Under the pieces are notes generated by a model. That model searched no databases. It saw nothing but the letters and a program-made list of their open reading frames with translations, and was not told the DNA's origin. Both the position numbers and the translations under genes were made by a program. Below are positions 31,562 to 41,590 of a stretch of DNA of 43,809 bases, one piece after another. Position 1 is the first letter of the stretch. Each line of letters starts with the position of its first letter. The stretch comes from Oscillospiraceae bacterium (GTDB taxonomy: Bacteria; Bacillota; Clostridia; Oscillospirales; Acutalibacteraceae): positions 1 through 43,809 of the forward strand of contig SVON01000013.1 in assembly GCA_015066365.1 (NCBI GenBank), read 5' to 3'.

Positions 31562-34500
31562 TTAGGAGTGGCCCGCCTCGGGACCGGCGCCGGGGATGGT
31601 GATGTTGGGACCAGTGATATCGGTGATCTCCTGGTCGGGGTCATCCTCGGGGTTCTCGGGGTCGGACTCCTCCATTTCCGGAAGTTCCGGCTCGTAATCG
31701 TCCACCTCCAGGTCGAGCAGCGTCACAGCGTTGCCGGTACCGGGGAGGACCATCAGCATACTCTCGTCACCGCCTGCAACCTGGCAGTTGATGCCGGACA
31801 CATCCAGGGTGGTGCTGTTGCCGCAAAGCAGGCCAACCACACTGGTTTTGGTGATCTTGCAGCGGGAATCAATCTCCAGAAGGGCATCTTTGATTACTAG
31901 GCCGGTCAGATCGGCTTTCTCCGATACGTTACCGCCCAGCAGGCCAATGGAAACGTCCGCTTTGTTGGATACGTTCTTAACCGTCAGGGTCGCGTTCTCA
32001 AGGGTCAGGTTGGTGATCTTGGCAGAATCGCCCAGGGCACAGAACAGGCCCACCTTGTTCTGCTCAAAATCGTCCACCGTGGCCTTGAAATTCTTGATGG
32101 TGTGGCCGTTACCCACAATGGTGCCGGTAAAAACCTCTTCGGTCAGCGCGGCCGGCCACTCGGCACCCTCAAAGTCCAGATCGTTGTGCAGGATGTAGGT
32201 GCCGTTGGATTTGGCGTTGTTCTTCAGGTCACGCACCTTGTAGATGTGATAGGTCTCACCCTCGGTACGCTTGACGTACAGCTTCAGCACCGTGTTGCTG
32301 GCGGTGCCGTTGTCGTAGTTGACCTTACCCGCGTGGTGGATGGTGGCCTCGGTGATGGGCTGAGTGTCGGTGGGGTTCCAATACACACCCTCCACGGTAT
32401 AGCCCTTGGTCACCTTAGCGGTAAAGTCGCCCTTAGAACTCTTAACCGCGTTCTCCTTGAACGCAGGCAGCTTAAACTCCTTCTCAACGGAGTTGAGCGA
32501 GGACAGGTCTTTGGTATCGATGAGGGTATCGGGGTCGTCGTAGTCGTAGAACTCCACCTGGAACCACGGTACCCAAGCCGCATACAGGGTCTGCACCGGC
32601 TCAGCGGCATGATAGTTGCCGTCGGCAGCCAGCTCCAGACGGTCCTCCTTGAAATCCCAGAGACCGCTGTACTCGTACACCGCCTCGCCCTTCTCGTCCA
32701 CGCCCACCTGGGTGCGCTCACGGTACCAGCCCACAAAGATGTGGTTATCCTTCACCAGCTCCCAGCTTTGGCCGTCCTTGTTGCGGCGGGTGGGCTGGGG
32801 CAGCTGGATGGACAGCTTACCGTCCCGCATCCAGTGATCGGGGTTGAAGGTATCGATGACCACGAAGGTATCCTCTGCGAAACGACCGCCGTTGGCGTCG
32901 TACTTAACGCTGACGGTGTAGCCCGCCTCCTGGTTGACCACGTAGGGGGTAGGCTCACCGGTCAGGTTCAGATAGGGGATAAAGCCGAAGACCACAGCCG
33001 CCAGAGCGCCCACGATCAGGGCGGCGGTCACCAGACGGCGCACCAGGGGGTGCTCCCGATGCTGGCGGGCCTTGACCACCTTACGGCGGCGACGCTTTTT
33101 GGTGAACAGCTTGACCCACAGCTTCTTGAAGAAGCGGGCCACCGGCAAGACCACCGGCTTGCAGACGGCGGTCACCTTCTGCACGAAGGTCAGCGCCACA
33201 AACCATTTTGCCAGTTTCACCAGTTTGCTCCACAGATACTTAAACAGAGCGGGAATCCACTTTTTCAGGTTCTGGGGCAGGGCCTTGCACTGGGCCACCA
33301 CAAAGGCGGGGCTGGTCTTGACACACGCCAGCAGCTCCTCTTTGGTGGTGGCACCGGTCTTCAGCCGGTACAGAATCAGACCCACGCCGATAAGCAGGAG
33401 GATCAGGAGGGTCCACAGCAGCCACGGGCAACCGGTGCTCTCCTCTTCTTCCTTCACGTCCTTCTGCGCAGCGGCAGCCTGCTCCTCCTCCAGAGCGGTC
33501 AGACGGCTCTCGGCAGAGGTCAGGTCGGAATAGTTGTACACCAGACCCTTCTGCAGGGTGGTGCCCACCTTTTCGTAGGTGGCACGGGCCTGCTCCACCA
33601 GAGGACGGTGCTCCAGAGTCAGACCCTTCAGCGGGATCTTCTTGATGGCCTTGATGGCGGCGGCAGCCGCATCCTCGGCGGCGACACCGCCGTCCAGCAC
33701 CACGTCGAAGTAGTGGTTGTAGATATACGAATCGTAGTTCAGACCGTTGGTGGGACGGATCATCGCCACCTTATCCTTCACGTAGCCTACGTAGTCCTTA
33801 AAGTTGGCACCGTAGAACACGTTGGAATACATACCGCCGGTGGCGTTCCACATAAAGAAGGGAATGATGCCCTCGCCCTTAATGGCTACCTCCTGGCCAT
33901 TGTAGTCGGTATAGTTACCGTACTCGCCGGCACCGGGAATGTGGGTATAGGTCTCGTAGTAGGTGGGATCGTAGGCCTCCTCCAGGACGGGGGCGTGATA
34001 GCTGTTGAAGGACACCATCTTCAGGTCGTCGCAGTCGTAGAAGGACTTGTGACCCAGCGCCGCCACGGTGGCGGGGATGGTCACCATCTCTACGTCACTG
34101 CCGGTAAAGGCCATGGCGGTGACGCGGACGGTATCCTCCATCACCTGAGCCTTCATCGGGTCGGAGCCCAGATAGGTGATCAACTCCCAGCCCTCCGGCA
34201 CCTTGCAGTACAGCGAACCGTTGTTGACGGTGACGGTGGCGCTGATGTCGAAGGTGTATTCGGTGACGGTGGTGTTCTCGTCCTTGCGGTCACCCTGCAC
34301 CTCACGGCTGAAGGGATCGATGACGCACATCGCGAAGGGGTTGTCGCCGATGGTGACCAGAGCCTCGCTCAGGGTCACCTTGAAGGGGGTGTACTCCTCC
34401 TTCAGGAAGGCGTGATCGCCGATGTTGGCGGCACCGGTCAGGTCCGCCTCGGTCAGCGCGGTGTAAGCAAAGGCGTAGGCACCCACGTCGGTGATGCGGG

Positions 34501-37500
34501 ACATACGCTCGGTCATAGACAGCTTCTCGCAATAGGAGAAGGCACCCTCGCCCACCGTCACGCCCTTGGGGCTGAAGATGGCGCGGATCAGGCTCTTGTT
34601 GTACACAAAGGCGTACTCGCCGATCTCCTGAGCGAACAGCAGGTTGGCCTGCTTCAGAGAGTTGCACTCACTGAAGGAGTAGGCGCCCACCTTCTCAATG
34701 CGGTTCAGGTTGATCTTCTCCAGGGACTCACAGCCGGCAAAGGTATAGGGCTTGATCTCGGTGATCTCCTTATTCAGGGTCACCGTCTTCATATTCCGGC
34801 AATAGGCAAAGGCGTACTCGCCGATGCTGGTGGCGCTGGACAGATCCGCCTCGGTGATGAGCGGTGCGTGGTAGGTGTACATATAGTGACCGGTGTCATC
34901 CACGGCGGCCACGGTCATCTGGTCGTCCAGACACATATAGTACACGTCGCCGGACAGGGCGTAATCGCCGATCTCGGTCACCTTGGACAGGTCGATCTCC
35001 TTCAGACTGGCGGTGTTGTAGAAGGCCATCTTCTCCAGCTTGGCACCGGCACCCAGGGTAACCTTCTCCAGGCTGGCGGCGTTGGTGAAGGCGGTCTCGC
35101 CGACGGTGACGTTCTCGCCGATGGTCACGTTCTTCAGCGCGGTGCCAAAGGTGTAGTGGAAATACCGCTTGTCGCCCACGTCCTTGCGCTGGACGGTGAA
35201 CGCGGTATCCTTGTCGGTACCGAAGGCGTACTTGCCCAGGGTGACGTTGTCGCCCACCACGACGGTGGTCAGCTTGTCACACTCACTGAACACGCCCTCT
35301 TCCACCACCATACCGTCCGGAACGGTGACGGCGGTCACGTCGGAGAACGCAAACGCGTAACGACCGATCTTGGTCTGTGCGTTAAACTGGGGCAGCTCGG
35401 TGATGGCGGTCTCGAAGAAGGCGTATTCGCCAATCTCGGTCAGAGCGCCCAGAGTTACCTTTTCGATGAGGGGGGAGGAGCCAAAGGCATAGTTGCCCAC
35501 CTTGGTCACGCCGGGCAGGTTGACCTGGGTGATCGTCTGGTTGTGAGAGAAGGCACCCTTGCCCACCTCGGTGATGGTGGCGCCGCCCACAGAGGTGGCG
35601 TCGAACACGCCCTCGGTGACGGGGGCAACCGCCATCAGCTTGTCGCCGGAGGCGGACAGGATATAGGCAGCCTTGCCCACCTTATAGGCCTTGTTACCGG
35701 CCTGGATCTCAAAGGTCTCTACCACGGTGTCGCGGAAAGCGAACTCGCCGATCTCGTTGACGTCGGGGCCGATGGTAACCTCTTTGAGGGATTCACACTT
35801 GTTGAACATACCCTCCGGCAGCACGGCGGCATTGACGTAGAACTTCGTCAGGCTCTCACAGCCGTTGAAGGCATAAGCGCCGTACTTGACAAAGGGAGCC
35901 ACGATGGTGATGTCGGACAGCTTTTCGCAGGCGGCGAAGGCGTACTGGCTGATGGACAGCAGATCCTTGCCGGTGACCACCTTCTCCAGCTTCTTGTTGC
36001 CGGCAAAGGCATAGTCAGAGATCACACAGGCGGCGGACAGATCCAGCTCGCCCTCCAGATCACAGCCCTCAAAGGCGTGCTGGTTGATGATCTGCAGCTT
36101 ATTGGCGCCGCTGAAGGTCACCTTCTTCAGAGAAGAGCACTGATAGAAGGCGCCGTACTCAATGGAGTTGAGCGTAGAGGGCAACACCACCTCTTCCAAC
36201 GCGGTCAGGTTGGCAAAGGCGTAGGCGTTGATCTTCTCCACGCCCTCGGGGATGACCACCTTGGTGATGGTGCCGTCACCGATAAACCACTGCTTGGTGG
36301 TCTCACGGTCGTCCCGCTCCAGCTCCTCGGGGGTCTTGTCAACGTACTCAAAGTTGGCGAAGGCGAAGTTGCCGATCTCCTTCAGCTTCAGACGGGCAGG
36401 GATCTCCACCAGACCGCCCAAGCCGTAATAGTGGTTCAGAATACCGCCGGTCACGTCGTAGGGATCCTTGACCTCCACCGACACAGACTCAGAATAGATG
36501 GTATTCTTGCCATCCTGCATAATCTTGATGGTCACCGAGGCAAAGCCCTCGGCCACAGCGGTCACCTGACCGATCGCAGAAATCTTAACGATGTTCTCAT
36601 TACCGGACTCAAAGACCACCTGGATATCGTTGGGATAGAAGGGAGCCAGGTCGTAGTTCAGCGAGACCGACTCGGAGGGGTACAACGCCAGGCTGTTGTT
36701 GCCCTCGAAGAAGCGCACCTGACCGGTATCGCCGATGTCCTTCTTCTCATTCTCCAGAATGTAATAAGCCTTACGGGTGGTGTAACCGTTCAGAATGAAG
36801 TAGTCCGCCACCTTTTTGGTCTCTTCCAGATAGCCCTCGTCACCCTCCTTACGCACCGTCACCGGGAAGGTCTTTTTGACACCGGTGTCGGGGTTGGTGA
36901 CGCTGATGAGGGTGCGGCCGGAGCGGACAGCCACCAGCTTATTGTTCACCACACGCACGATGTCGGGGCGCTGAGAAGCGTACACCAACAGCTCCGCCCA
37001 GGCGGTGTCGGGGGTGACGATGGGATCCATGGTCTTGACCTCGTTGGGGTTGAGGATCAGGCCCTCCTCCGGCAGGTTCAGGTCAAAATCGGTGATAGCA
37101 TCCGGCAGACGGATCTCGTAAGTAGCATAGTTCAGAGCATAGTCGTAGGTGGTGAACACAAAGGTGTTCTTGTTGATGGCCTGCTCTTTGATCTTATAGA
37201 TGTAATCGGTCAACTCAATGGTGACGTAGGTGGTGCTGTTCTCCTTGGAGTAGATGGGGGTCATATACTGCTCAAAGGACAGCAGTTCGGGGGTGGCGTT
37301 GCCGTTCTCATCCTCTCCCTCGACCACGTAGCCCAGCTGACCGCACATAGCAAAGTGGTTGTCGTACACGCCCACCTTGGCGAACAGCTTGTTCTTGTCG
37401 TTGGCCTTGTCGTGCTCGTAGTAGTACTCTACGTCGCTGACGGTGGGAGCCTCAAAGTCCACCGTCATGGGGAAGGTCATGGTGCGGCTGCGGTTGGCCT

Positions 37501-40500
37501 TTTCGCCACCGTCGCCGTAGTCCATGTGACCCACCAACTCCACCGTCAGTTTGGTGTTGTTGGGCAGATTATACTCCTTCATATCGAACTCGATCTCGAT
37601 GTTGGAGGGGCGGATGGTGCCGCCGTCACCGTAAGATTTACGGATGTCCTTCTCTTCGATCTCGTACACGATCTCGCCGGTAGCGGCGTTCTTGATGGTG
37701 ATGTCGATGGTGTTGGCGGCGCGCAGCATACCCGCCCACACAAAACGCAGAGAGCAGATGGAGCCCTCCTGGTTGGAGATGGCAATATAGTCGCGGCTGG
37801 CAGAGATCACCATATCAGAGGGATCCTGCACAAAGTAGTAGGAGCCCAGATAACTGACGAAGTCGGCAGAGATACCGCCCACCGCACGGGAGGGGAAGGC
37901 ATCCGCCATCAGCTTATCCTCGGCATCGATGCCGGTATCCAGCTCGTCGGCGTTGGTGTCGTAGTACTCCAGGTCAAACATGGGGGCCTGAGTCCAGTCA
38001 CCGTAGAAGGCCAGATACGGCACGTTCAGGTCGATGCTGGTGCCCAGAATGGCGTTCAGCTCCACAAAGCCTTCCACGTACATACCGTTTTCAAAGGACT
38101 CGTTGAGGTACTTCTTGTTGGCGTCGGTCAGAGTCACCTGCACGGTCACCTTGGCCTTTTCGCCGGCGCGGACGGTGATGCGGTTACCACGCTGGGTACC
38201 GCCGCCCTCCAGCTTGATCACCTTGACCTGAGCGCCCTCCAGCGGCACCGCCTCTTCGGTGACGGTGGTCTCGCCGGCGTTGGTCTTGGTCTCGGACACA
38301 CCCTCGGTCAGCACGCTGGCATCCACCTGATAGGTCAGGTTGGATTTGCCGAAGTTGTCCACGGTGAAGGTCATCGTATAGACGCCCTTCTTGTCCGGGT
38401 CGTGACCCAGCTCCAGTTTGGAGGTGTCCATCTCCTTGCCATCCTGATCGTAGGTGATGATGGTGGCATCGGTGGTGGTGGCGTCCAGCAGGTTGGCCAG
38501 ACCGGAGCCCTGCTTACGGACGGCGTAGGGCTGGCCGTTGATGTTGATGAGGATGTCGGCGGTGGACATCATCAGGCGGTTGGCCATAGCGGTCACCGCG
38601 GCGGTGTTGCCCTCCAGATGGGGGAAGCGCTCCACCACGTACTGGTGCATCAGCACGGTGGCACCGGCCATATTGGGGCAGGCCATGGAGGTGCCGGACA
38701 GACGGTCGTAGCCGCCGCCGGTGATGGAGGACAGAATGTTACCGCCGTGGGCGGTGATCTCCGGCTTGATACCCAGGCTGGGGGTGGGACCCCAGGAGGA
38801 GAAGTCGGACATAAAGGGGCCGGAGGTCTGGGCTTTGTCCACGTTCAGGATGCCCTTACCGGCTGCGGCCAGCATCTCACCGTCGTTCTGGGAGATGGAG
38901 CACACCGCCAGCGTGGCGTCACCGATGTTCATCTTGATGTCACCGGAGACGTTGTTGTAGATGATGATACCCACAGCGCCCTGCGCCTCAGCGATCAGCG
39001 CCTTTTCCTCAAAGGTGTTGGAGCCGCGGCGCACCAGAGCGATCTTGCCCTTGACGTCCAGGCCGGTATAGTCGGCGGAACGACCCACACCGGGGACGGT
39101 CACGTATTCAAATTTTTTCGACTGAGCCGAGCCCAACAGGGTGTCGCAGAAATCCTTTTCCTTTGCGGCGTTGTCGTTGGCCTCGTCAAAATAGATGATG
39201 GTATCGCCGTACTTCAGATAGGGGGTCTCCACACCGCTGACCGAACCAATGGACAGGGTGCCGGGATAGGTACCGGGGGAGCCAACCGTACCGGAGTCGG
39301 GGTTGGAGGTCAGCGGCAGGTTACCGTTGGCCTCAGAACCGTAGGCGGAGTTATAAGAGTTGGAGGCGGCGACCACCACGTGGATGCCGGCGTCGCGCAG
39401 ACGCTGGTACACACCGCTGGTCAGCTCCTCTTCGGTCTCGTGGGAAAAGCCGCAAGCCGTACCCAAAGACATATTGATTACGTCCACACCCAAAATGACG
39501 CAGTCTTCCAATGCCGCCAGAATCCAGGAACTCATGGCGGAATCCTCGATGTCGGAGAAGATCTTCATCGACACCAGCTGAGCGTTGGGGGCCACACCGG
39601 TGATGGTATCATCCTTACCGACAATCACACCGGACACGTGGGTGCCGTGGTTGTTGTGGGTGGAGTACACGTCCGGATCGCGGTCCGCATAGTCGTAGCC
39701 GAAAGGCACCTTGTTATTGATAAATACGTCGTCCACAGACAGACCGTTATTCAGCTTATATGCCTCGGTCTTGTTCACCAGCTTAGCCACGTCGTCGTAG
39801 GTCAGACCCAGCTTGTTGGAGGTGAAGCGGTCCATGGAGAAGGCGGGGTGGTTGGAGTCCAGACCGGTGTCCAGAACCGCCACCACCATACCGGTGCCGT
39901 CGTAGGGCACGTCGGAGGCGTCGAAGATACCGGTCTCGTAGACGTTGACCTCGTTCTCCACCAACTGAGCCTTCATCGCCTTATACTCGTTGCCCAGCAC
40001 CACCTGCTCGCCGTCTACCATCGACATACAGGTCACGGTGTAGTCGCCGCCCTTGATCAGCAGCTCAAAGCCGGAGAACAGGGTGTCGTACTGCTCACCC
40101 AGCTTATACGCCACGCCCTGCTCGGTCAGGGTGGTCATGATGGCCTGCTGACGGGCACGGATGCGTTCACGCACCTGCTGTGCCTCCTCGGTCGCAGAGT
40201 AGTCCAGCAGACTCATGGTCTTATCCGTCTTGTCGTAGGCGTCCATCACAGACGGCAGGTCGTATCGGATGATGATAGAGATCTCCTCTTCCTCACCGAT
40301 GCCGTCCGGCAGGCGGAACGCCACGTTGCTGTCCAGATAGTCCTGATAGTTTACCTTCAGGCCATCCAGCAGCTTAATCAGTTCGTCCTCGGTGCCGTTC
40401 TCCGACTCTTGACGGGAGGCAGACTCCGTCTGAGTGGTAGCCAACACCGAAGGCACCATCCCCACCAAAAGGGAGATGGCAGCAATCACGCTCAAGGCAG

Positions 40501-40534
40501 AACGCAGAAGTTTTTGGGTGTGTTTCTTGTTCAT
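31562..40534 (-). CDS. Giant membrane-anchored S8 subtilisin-like protease with BspA leucine-rich repeats
   Basis: A 2990-aa protein. A signal peptide (1-~32) and I9-like propeptide (~80-190) precede the S8 domain, which has catalytic D222 (VAVLDTGLD), H296 (HGTHVSG), oxyanion N392 and S616 (SGTSMACP), interrupted by a PA insert (~455-570). C5a-peptidase-type Fn3-like domains follow (~690-1250), then a Big2-like region (~1290-1360) and LRR_5/BspA repeats (~1370-2165) of the form IGEYAF...LKKVTL. TM1 (~2375-2395), a very basic ~100-aa loop (KKRRRRK) and TM2 (~2500-2525) come next. The last part has a Listeria-Bacteroides repeat (VKYDANGG...GWY...LYAAW) and a GLUG/M26-like region (FTGTIVGNGHTIKNF). 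There is no LPXTG. It probably degrades external protein for the downstream Opp importer. Confidence 0.93.
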   Translation of the reverse strand: MNKKHTQKLLRSALSVIAAISLLVGMVPSVLATTQTESASRQESENGTEDELIKLLDGLKVNYQDYLDSNVAFRLPDGIGEEEEISIIIRYDLPSVMDAYDKTDKTMSLLDYSATEEAQQVRERIRARQQAIMTTLTEQGVAYKLGEQYDTLFSGFELLIKGGDYTVTCMSMVDGEQVVLGNEYKAMKAQLVENEVNVYETGIFDASDVPYDGTGMVVAVLDTGLDSNHPAFSMDRFTSNKLGLTYDDVAKLVNKTEAYKLNNGLSVDDVFINNKVPFGYDYADRDPDVYSTHNNHGTHVSGVIVGKDDTITGVAPNAQLVSMKIFSDIEDSAMSSWILAALEDCVILGVDVINMSLGTACGFSHETEEELTSGVYQRLRDAGIHVVVAASNSYNSAYGSEANGNLPLTSNPDSGTVGSPGTYPGTLSIGSVSGVETPYLKYGDTIIYFDEANDNAAKEKDFCDTLLGSAQSKKFEYVTVPGVGRSADYTGLDVKGKIALVRRGSNTFEEKALIAEAQGAVGIIIYNNVSGDIKMNIGDATLAVCSISQNDGEMLAAAGKGILNVDKAQTSGPFMSDFSSWGPTPSLGIKPEITAHGGNILSSITGGGYDRLSGTSMACPNMAGATVLMHQYVVERFPHLEGNTAAVTAMANRLMMSTADILININGQPYAVRKQGSGLANLLDATTTDATIITYDQDGKEMDTSKLELGHDPDKKGVYTMTFTVDNFGKSNLTYQVDASVLTEGVSETKTNAGETTVTEEAVPLEGAQVKVIKLEGGGTQRGNRITVRAGEKAKVTVQVTLTDANKKYLNESFENGMYVEGFVELNAILGTSIDLNVPYLAFYGDWTQAPMFDLEYYDTNADELDTGIDAEDKLMADAFPSRAVGGISADFVSYLGSYYFVQDPSDMVISASRDYIAISNQEGSICSLRFVWAGMLRAANTIDITIKNAATGEIVYEIEEKDIRKSYGDGGTIRPSNIEIEFDMKEYNLPNNTKLTVELVGHMDYGDGGEKANRSRTMTFPMTVDFEAPTVSDVEYYYEHDKANDKNKLFAKVGVYDNHFAMCGQLGYVVEGEDENGNATPELLSFEQYMTPIYSKENSTTYVTIELTDYIYKIKEQAINKNTFVFTTYDYALNYATYEIRLPDAITDFDLNLPEEGLILNPNEVKTMDPIVTPDTAWAELLVYASQRPDIVRVVNNKLVAVRSGRTLISVTNPDTGVKKTFPVTVRKEGDEGYLEETKKVADYFILNGYTTRKAYYILENEKKDIGDTGQVRFFEGNNSLALYPSESVSLNYDLAPFYPNDIQVVFESGNENIVKISAIGQVTAVAEGFASVTIKIMQDGKNTIYSESVSVEVKDPYDVTGGILNHYYGLGGLVEIPARLKLKEIGNFAFANFEYVDKTPEELERDDRETTKQWFIGDGTITKVVIPEGVEKINAYAFANLTALEEVVLPSTLNSIEYGAFYQCSSLKKVTFSGANKLQIINQHAFEGCDLEGELDLSAACVISDYAFAGNKKLEKVVTGKDLLSISQYAFAACEKLSDITIVAPFVKYGAYAFNGCESLTKFYVNAAVLPEGMFNKCESLKEVTIGPDVNEIGEFAFRDTVVETFEIQAGNKAYKVGKAAYILSASGDKLMAVAPVTEGVFDATSVGGATITEVGKGAFSHNQTITQVNLPGVTKVGNYAFGSSPLIEKVTLGALTEIGEYAFFETAITELPQFNAQTKIGRYAFAFSDVTAVTVPDGMVVEEGVFSECDKLTTVVVGDNVTLGKYAFGTDKDTAFTVQRKDVGDKRYFHYTFGTALKNVTIGENVTVGETAFTNAASLEKVTLGAGAKLEKMAFYNTASLKEIDLSKVTEIGDYALSGDVYYMCLDDQMTVAAVDDTGHYMYTYHAPLITEADLSSATSIGEYAFAYCRNMKTVTLNKEITEIKPYTFAGCESLEKINLNRIEKVGAYSFSECNSLKQANLLFAQEIGEYAFVYNKSLIRAIFSPKGVTVGEGAFSYCEKLSMTERMSRITDVGAYAFAYTALTEADLTGAANIGDHAFLKEEYTPFKVTLSEALVTIGDNPFAMCVIDPFSREVQGDRKDENTTVTEYTFDISATVTVNNGSLYCKVPEGWELITYLGSDPMKAQVMEDTVRVTAMAFTGSDVEMVTIPATVAALGHKSFYDCDDLKMVSFNSYHAPVLEEAYDPTYYETYTHIPGAGEYGNYTDYNGQEVAIKGEGIIPFFMWNATGGMYSNVFYGANFKDYVGYVKDKVAMIRPTNGLNYDSYIYNHYFDVVLDGGVAAEDAAAAAIKAIKKIPLKGLTLEHRPLVEQARATYEKVGTTLQKGLVYNYSDLTSAESRLTALEEEQAAAAQKDVKEEEESTGCPWLLWTLLILLLIGVGLILYRLKTGATTKEELLACVKTSPAFVVAQCKALPQNLKKWIPALFKYLWSKLVKLAKWFVALTFVQKVTAVCKPVVLPVARFFKKLWVKLFTKKRRRRKVVKARQHREHPLVRRLVTAALIVGALAAVVFGFIPYLNLTGEPTPYVVNQEAGYTVSVKYDANGGRFAEDTFVVIDTFNPDHWMRDGKLSIQLPQPTRRNKDGQSWELVKDNHIFVGWYRERTQVGVDEKGEAVYEYSGLWDFKEDRLELAADGNYHAAEPVQTLYAAWVPWFQVEFYDYDDPDTLIDTKDLSSLNSVEKEFKLPAFKENAVKSSKGDFTAKVTKGYTVEGVYWNPTDTQPITEATIHHAGKVNYDNGTASNTVLKLYVKRTEGETYHIYKVRDLKNNAKSNGTYILHNDLDFEGAEWPAALTEEVFTGTIVGNGHTIKNFKATVDDFEQNKVGLFCALGDSAKITNLTLENATLTVKNVSNKADVSIGLLGGNVSEKADLTGLVIKDALLEIDSRCKITKTSVVGLLCGNSTTLDVSGINCQVAGGDESMLMVLPGTGNAVTLLDLEVDDYEPELPEMEESDPENPEDDPDQEITDITGPNITIPGAGPEAGHS

Positions 40535-40583
40535 GAGTGGATTCCTTTCTGTGTCGAAATCTAGGGGTTTTTCTATATCTAGT

Positions 40584-40624
40584 ATCTGGTGGCCCTATAG
40601 GTAATATATATAGTTACACCAGAT
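40584..40624 (-). promoter_or_regulatory. Inverted repeat in the leader of the protease-opp operon
   Basis: ATCTGGTG (40584-40591) and CACCAGAT (40617-40624) form an 8-bp stem with a 25-base AT-rich loop, 50-90 bp upstream of the protease start. With the promoter at 40638-40666 the stem would be near the transcript 5' end, stabilising it or acting as an operator. Confidence 0.5.
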
Positions 40625-40637
40625 TATACCACCTTAT

Positions 40638-40666
40638 ATAATACCTTTTTTTCAAGCAAAAAGCAA
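40638..40666 (-). promoter_or_regulatory. Candidate promoter of the protease-opp operon
   Basis: On the minus strand, TTGCTT, a 17-bp spacer and TATTAT (40643-40638). A second TATAAT (40628-40623) lies downstream without a good -35. The region is strongly AT-rich compared with the genes around it. Confidence 0.5.
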
Positions 40667-40745
40667 GTAGTTTCGGCGGATTTTGCCCGAAATTTTAATA
40701 ATTTAGCAGATTAAACAATTTTTTCGCTTTTGCTCCCTGTGAGCA

Positions 40746-40774
40746 TTTACAATTTAGTTTTTATGTGTTATAGT
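40746..40774 (+). promoter_or_regulatory. Promoter of the membrane redox pair
   Basis: TTTACA (40746-40751), 17-bp spacer, TATAGT (40769-40774), 45 bp upstream of ATG 40820. Divergent from the protease operon. Confidence 0.65.
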
Positions 40775-40819
40775 GAATGGAGAATTTCGTCAAAATTTCT
40801 CATTTAGGAGGAGTTCGCT

Positions 40820-41584
40820 ATGTCCGAAACCGGCAAGAAGTTTCTGCGCATCGTCTACTATGCGGCGGTGTCCACCGCTCTGCTGACCTTAGCGGTGCTC
40901 TTGATGGTGGCCTGCGTGAATATCTATCACTCCGCCCCCAAGGCCGCCTTTACGCCGGCGGCAATCGCCGCCCAGTTTGACCGGATCGCCATCCCGGTGT
41001 ACCTCTGCTTAGGGTTGGTGGCGGCAGGCTTTATCCTGCATCCCCTGCTCCCGGAGTCGCCGGAGAGCGACAAGGAGCGGGATCGGATGACCGTCCGCCG
41101 TCTGCGGGCCCGCACCAACCTCGCCCTCTGCCCCGCCGAGCTGGCAGACAGCCTGCAAAAGGAGCAAAAGCAGCAGCGGCGCCACCGCAACGTGGCCGTC
41201 GGGCTGTTTGCGGTGGGCAGCGCCGTCTCGGCGGTGTGGGTATGGTGGCTGAGCCGCGACCCCATCACCGACCCGGCCGGGTTCATCCTGCGCTGCCTGT
41301 GGGTGCTGGGTCCCTGCCTGCTGATCGCCGGCGGCTACGGGCTGTTCTCGCTGTACTTTAACCGGGGCAGCTACCGCCGGGAGATCGCACTGTACCGGCA
41401 GGTGCCTGCCGAGGCCAAAGGCTCCGCCCCCCTCAGCCGGGAGGAGGCCTGGGTGGCTCCGCTGAAAAACGCTGTTTTGATGGTCGCCATCGGCTTGATC
41501 ATCGCCGGTCTTGCCTCCGGCGGTGCCGCTTCGGTGCTGAGCAAGGCCATCACCATCTGTATGGAATGTATTGGATTGGGGTGA
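40820..41584 (+). CDS. Membrane protein with C-terminal CXXC motif (CD1871A-like)
   Basis: A 254-aa protein with about five hydrophobic segments (~12-33, ~55-75, ~125-145, ~155-180, ~215-235). A basic cytosolic loop contains TVRRLRARTNLALCPAEL. The C-terminus KNAVLMVAIGLIIAGLASGG...AITICMECIGLG matches the CXXC-ending small membrane proteins that accompany NapH/CcoG-like ferredoxin proteins in Clostridia. The terminal CMEC may accept or pass electrons as a dithiol. It is followed after 6 bp by the ferredoxin-thioredoxin gene, whose ribosome site overlaps its stop. GGAGG precedes ATG 40820. Confidence 0.8.
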   Translation: MSETGKKFLRIVYYAAVSTALLTLAVLLMVACVNIYHSAPKAAFTPAAIAAQFDRIAIPVYLCLGLVAAGFILHPLLPESPESDKERDRMTVRRLRARTNLALCPAELADSLQKEQKQQRRHRNVAVGLFAVGSAVSAVWVWWLSRDPITDPAGFILRCLWVLGPCLLIAGGYGLFSLYFNRGSYRREIALYRQVPAEAKGSAPLSREEAWVAPLKNAVLMVAIGLIIAGLASGGAASVLSKAITICMECIGLG

Positions 41585-41590
41585 GGTACA

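Noticed and set aside
32102-40564. An 8.4-kb open frame (2820 codons) antisense to the giant protease
   Set aside because: It mirrors the protease codon bias (GC-rich third positions leave few stops on the other strand). It is low-complexity Gly/Val/His/Gln-rich, lacks a plausible ribosome site and contains no domain, while the minus-strand frame has a full catalytic triad and ordered domains.
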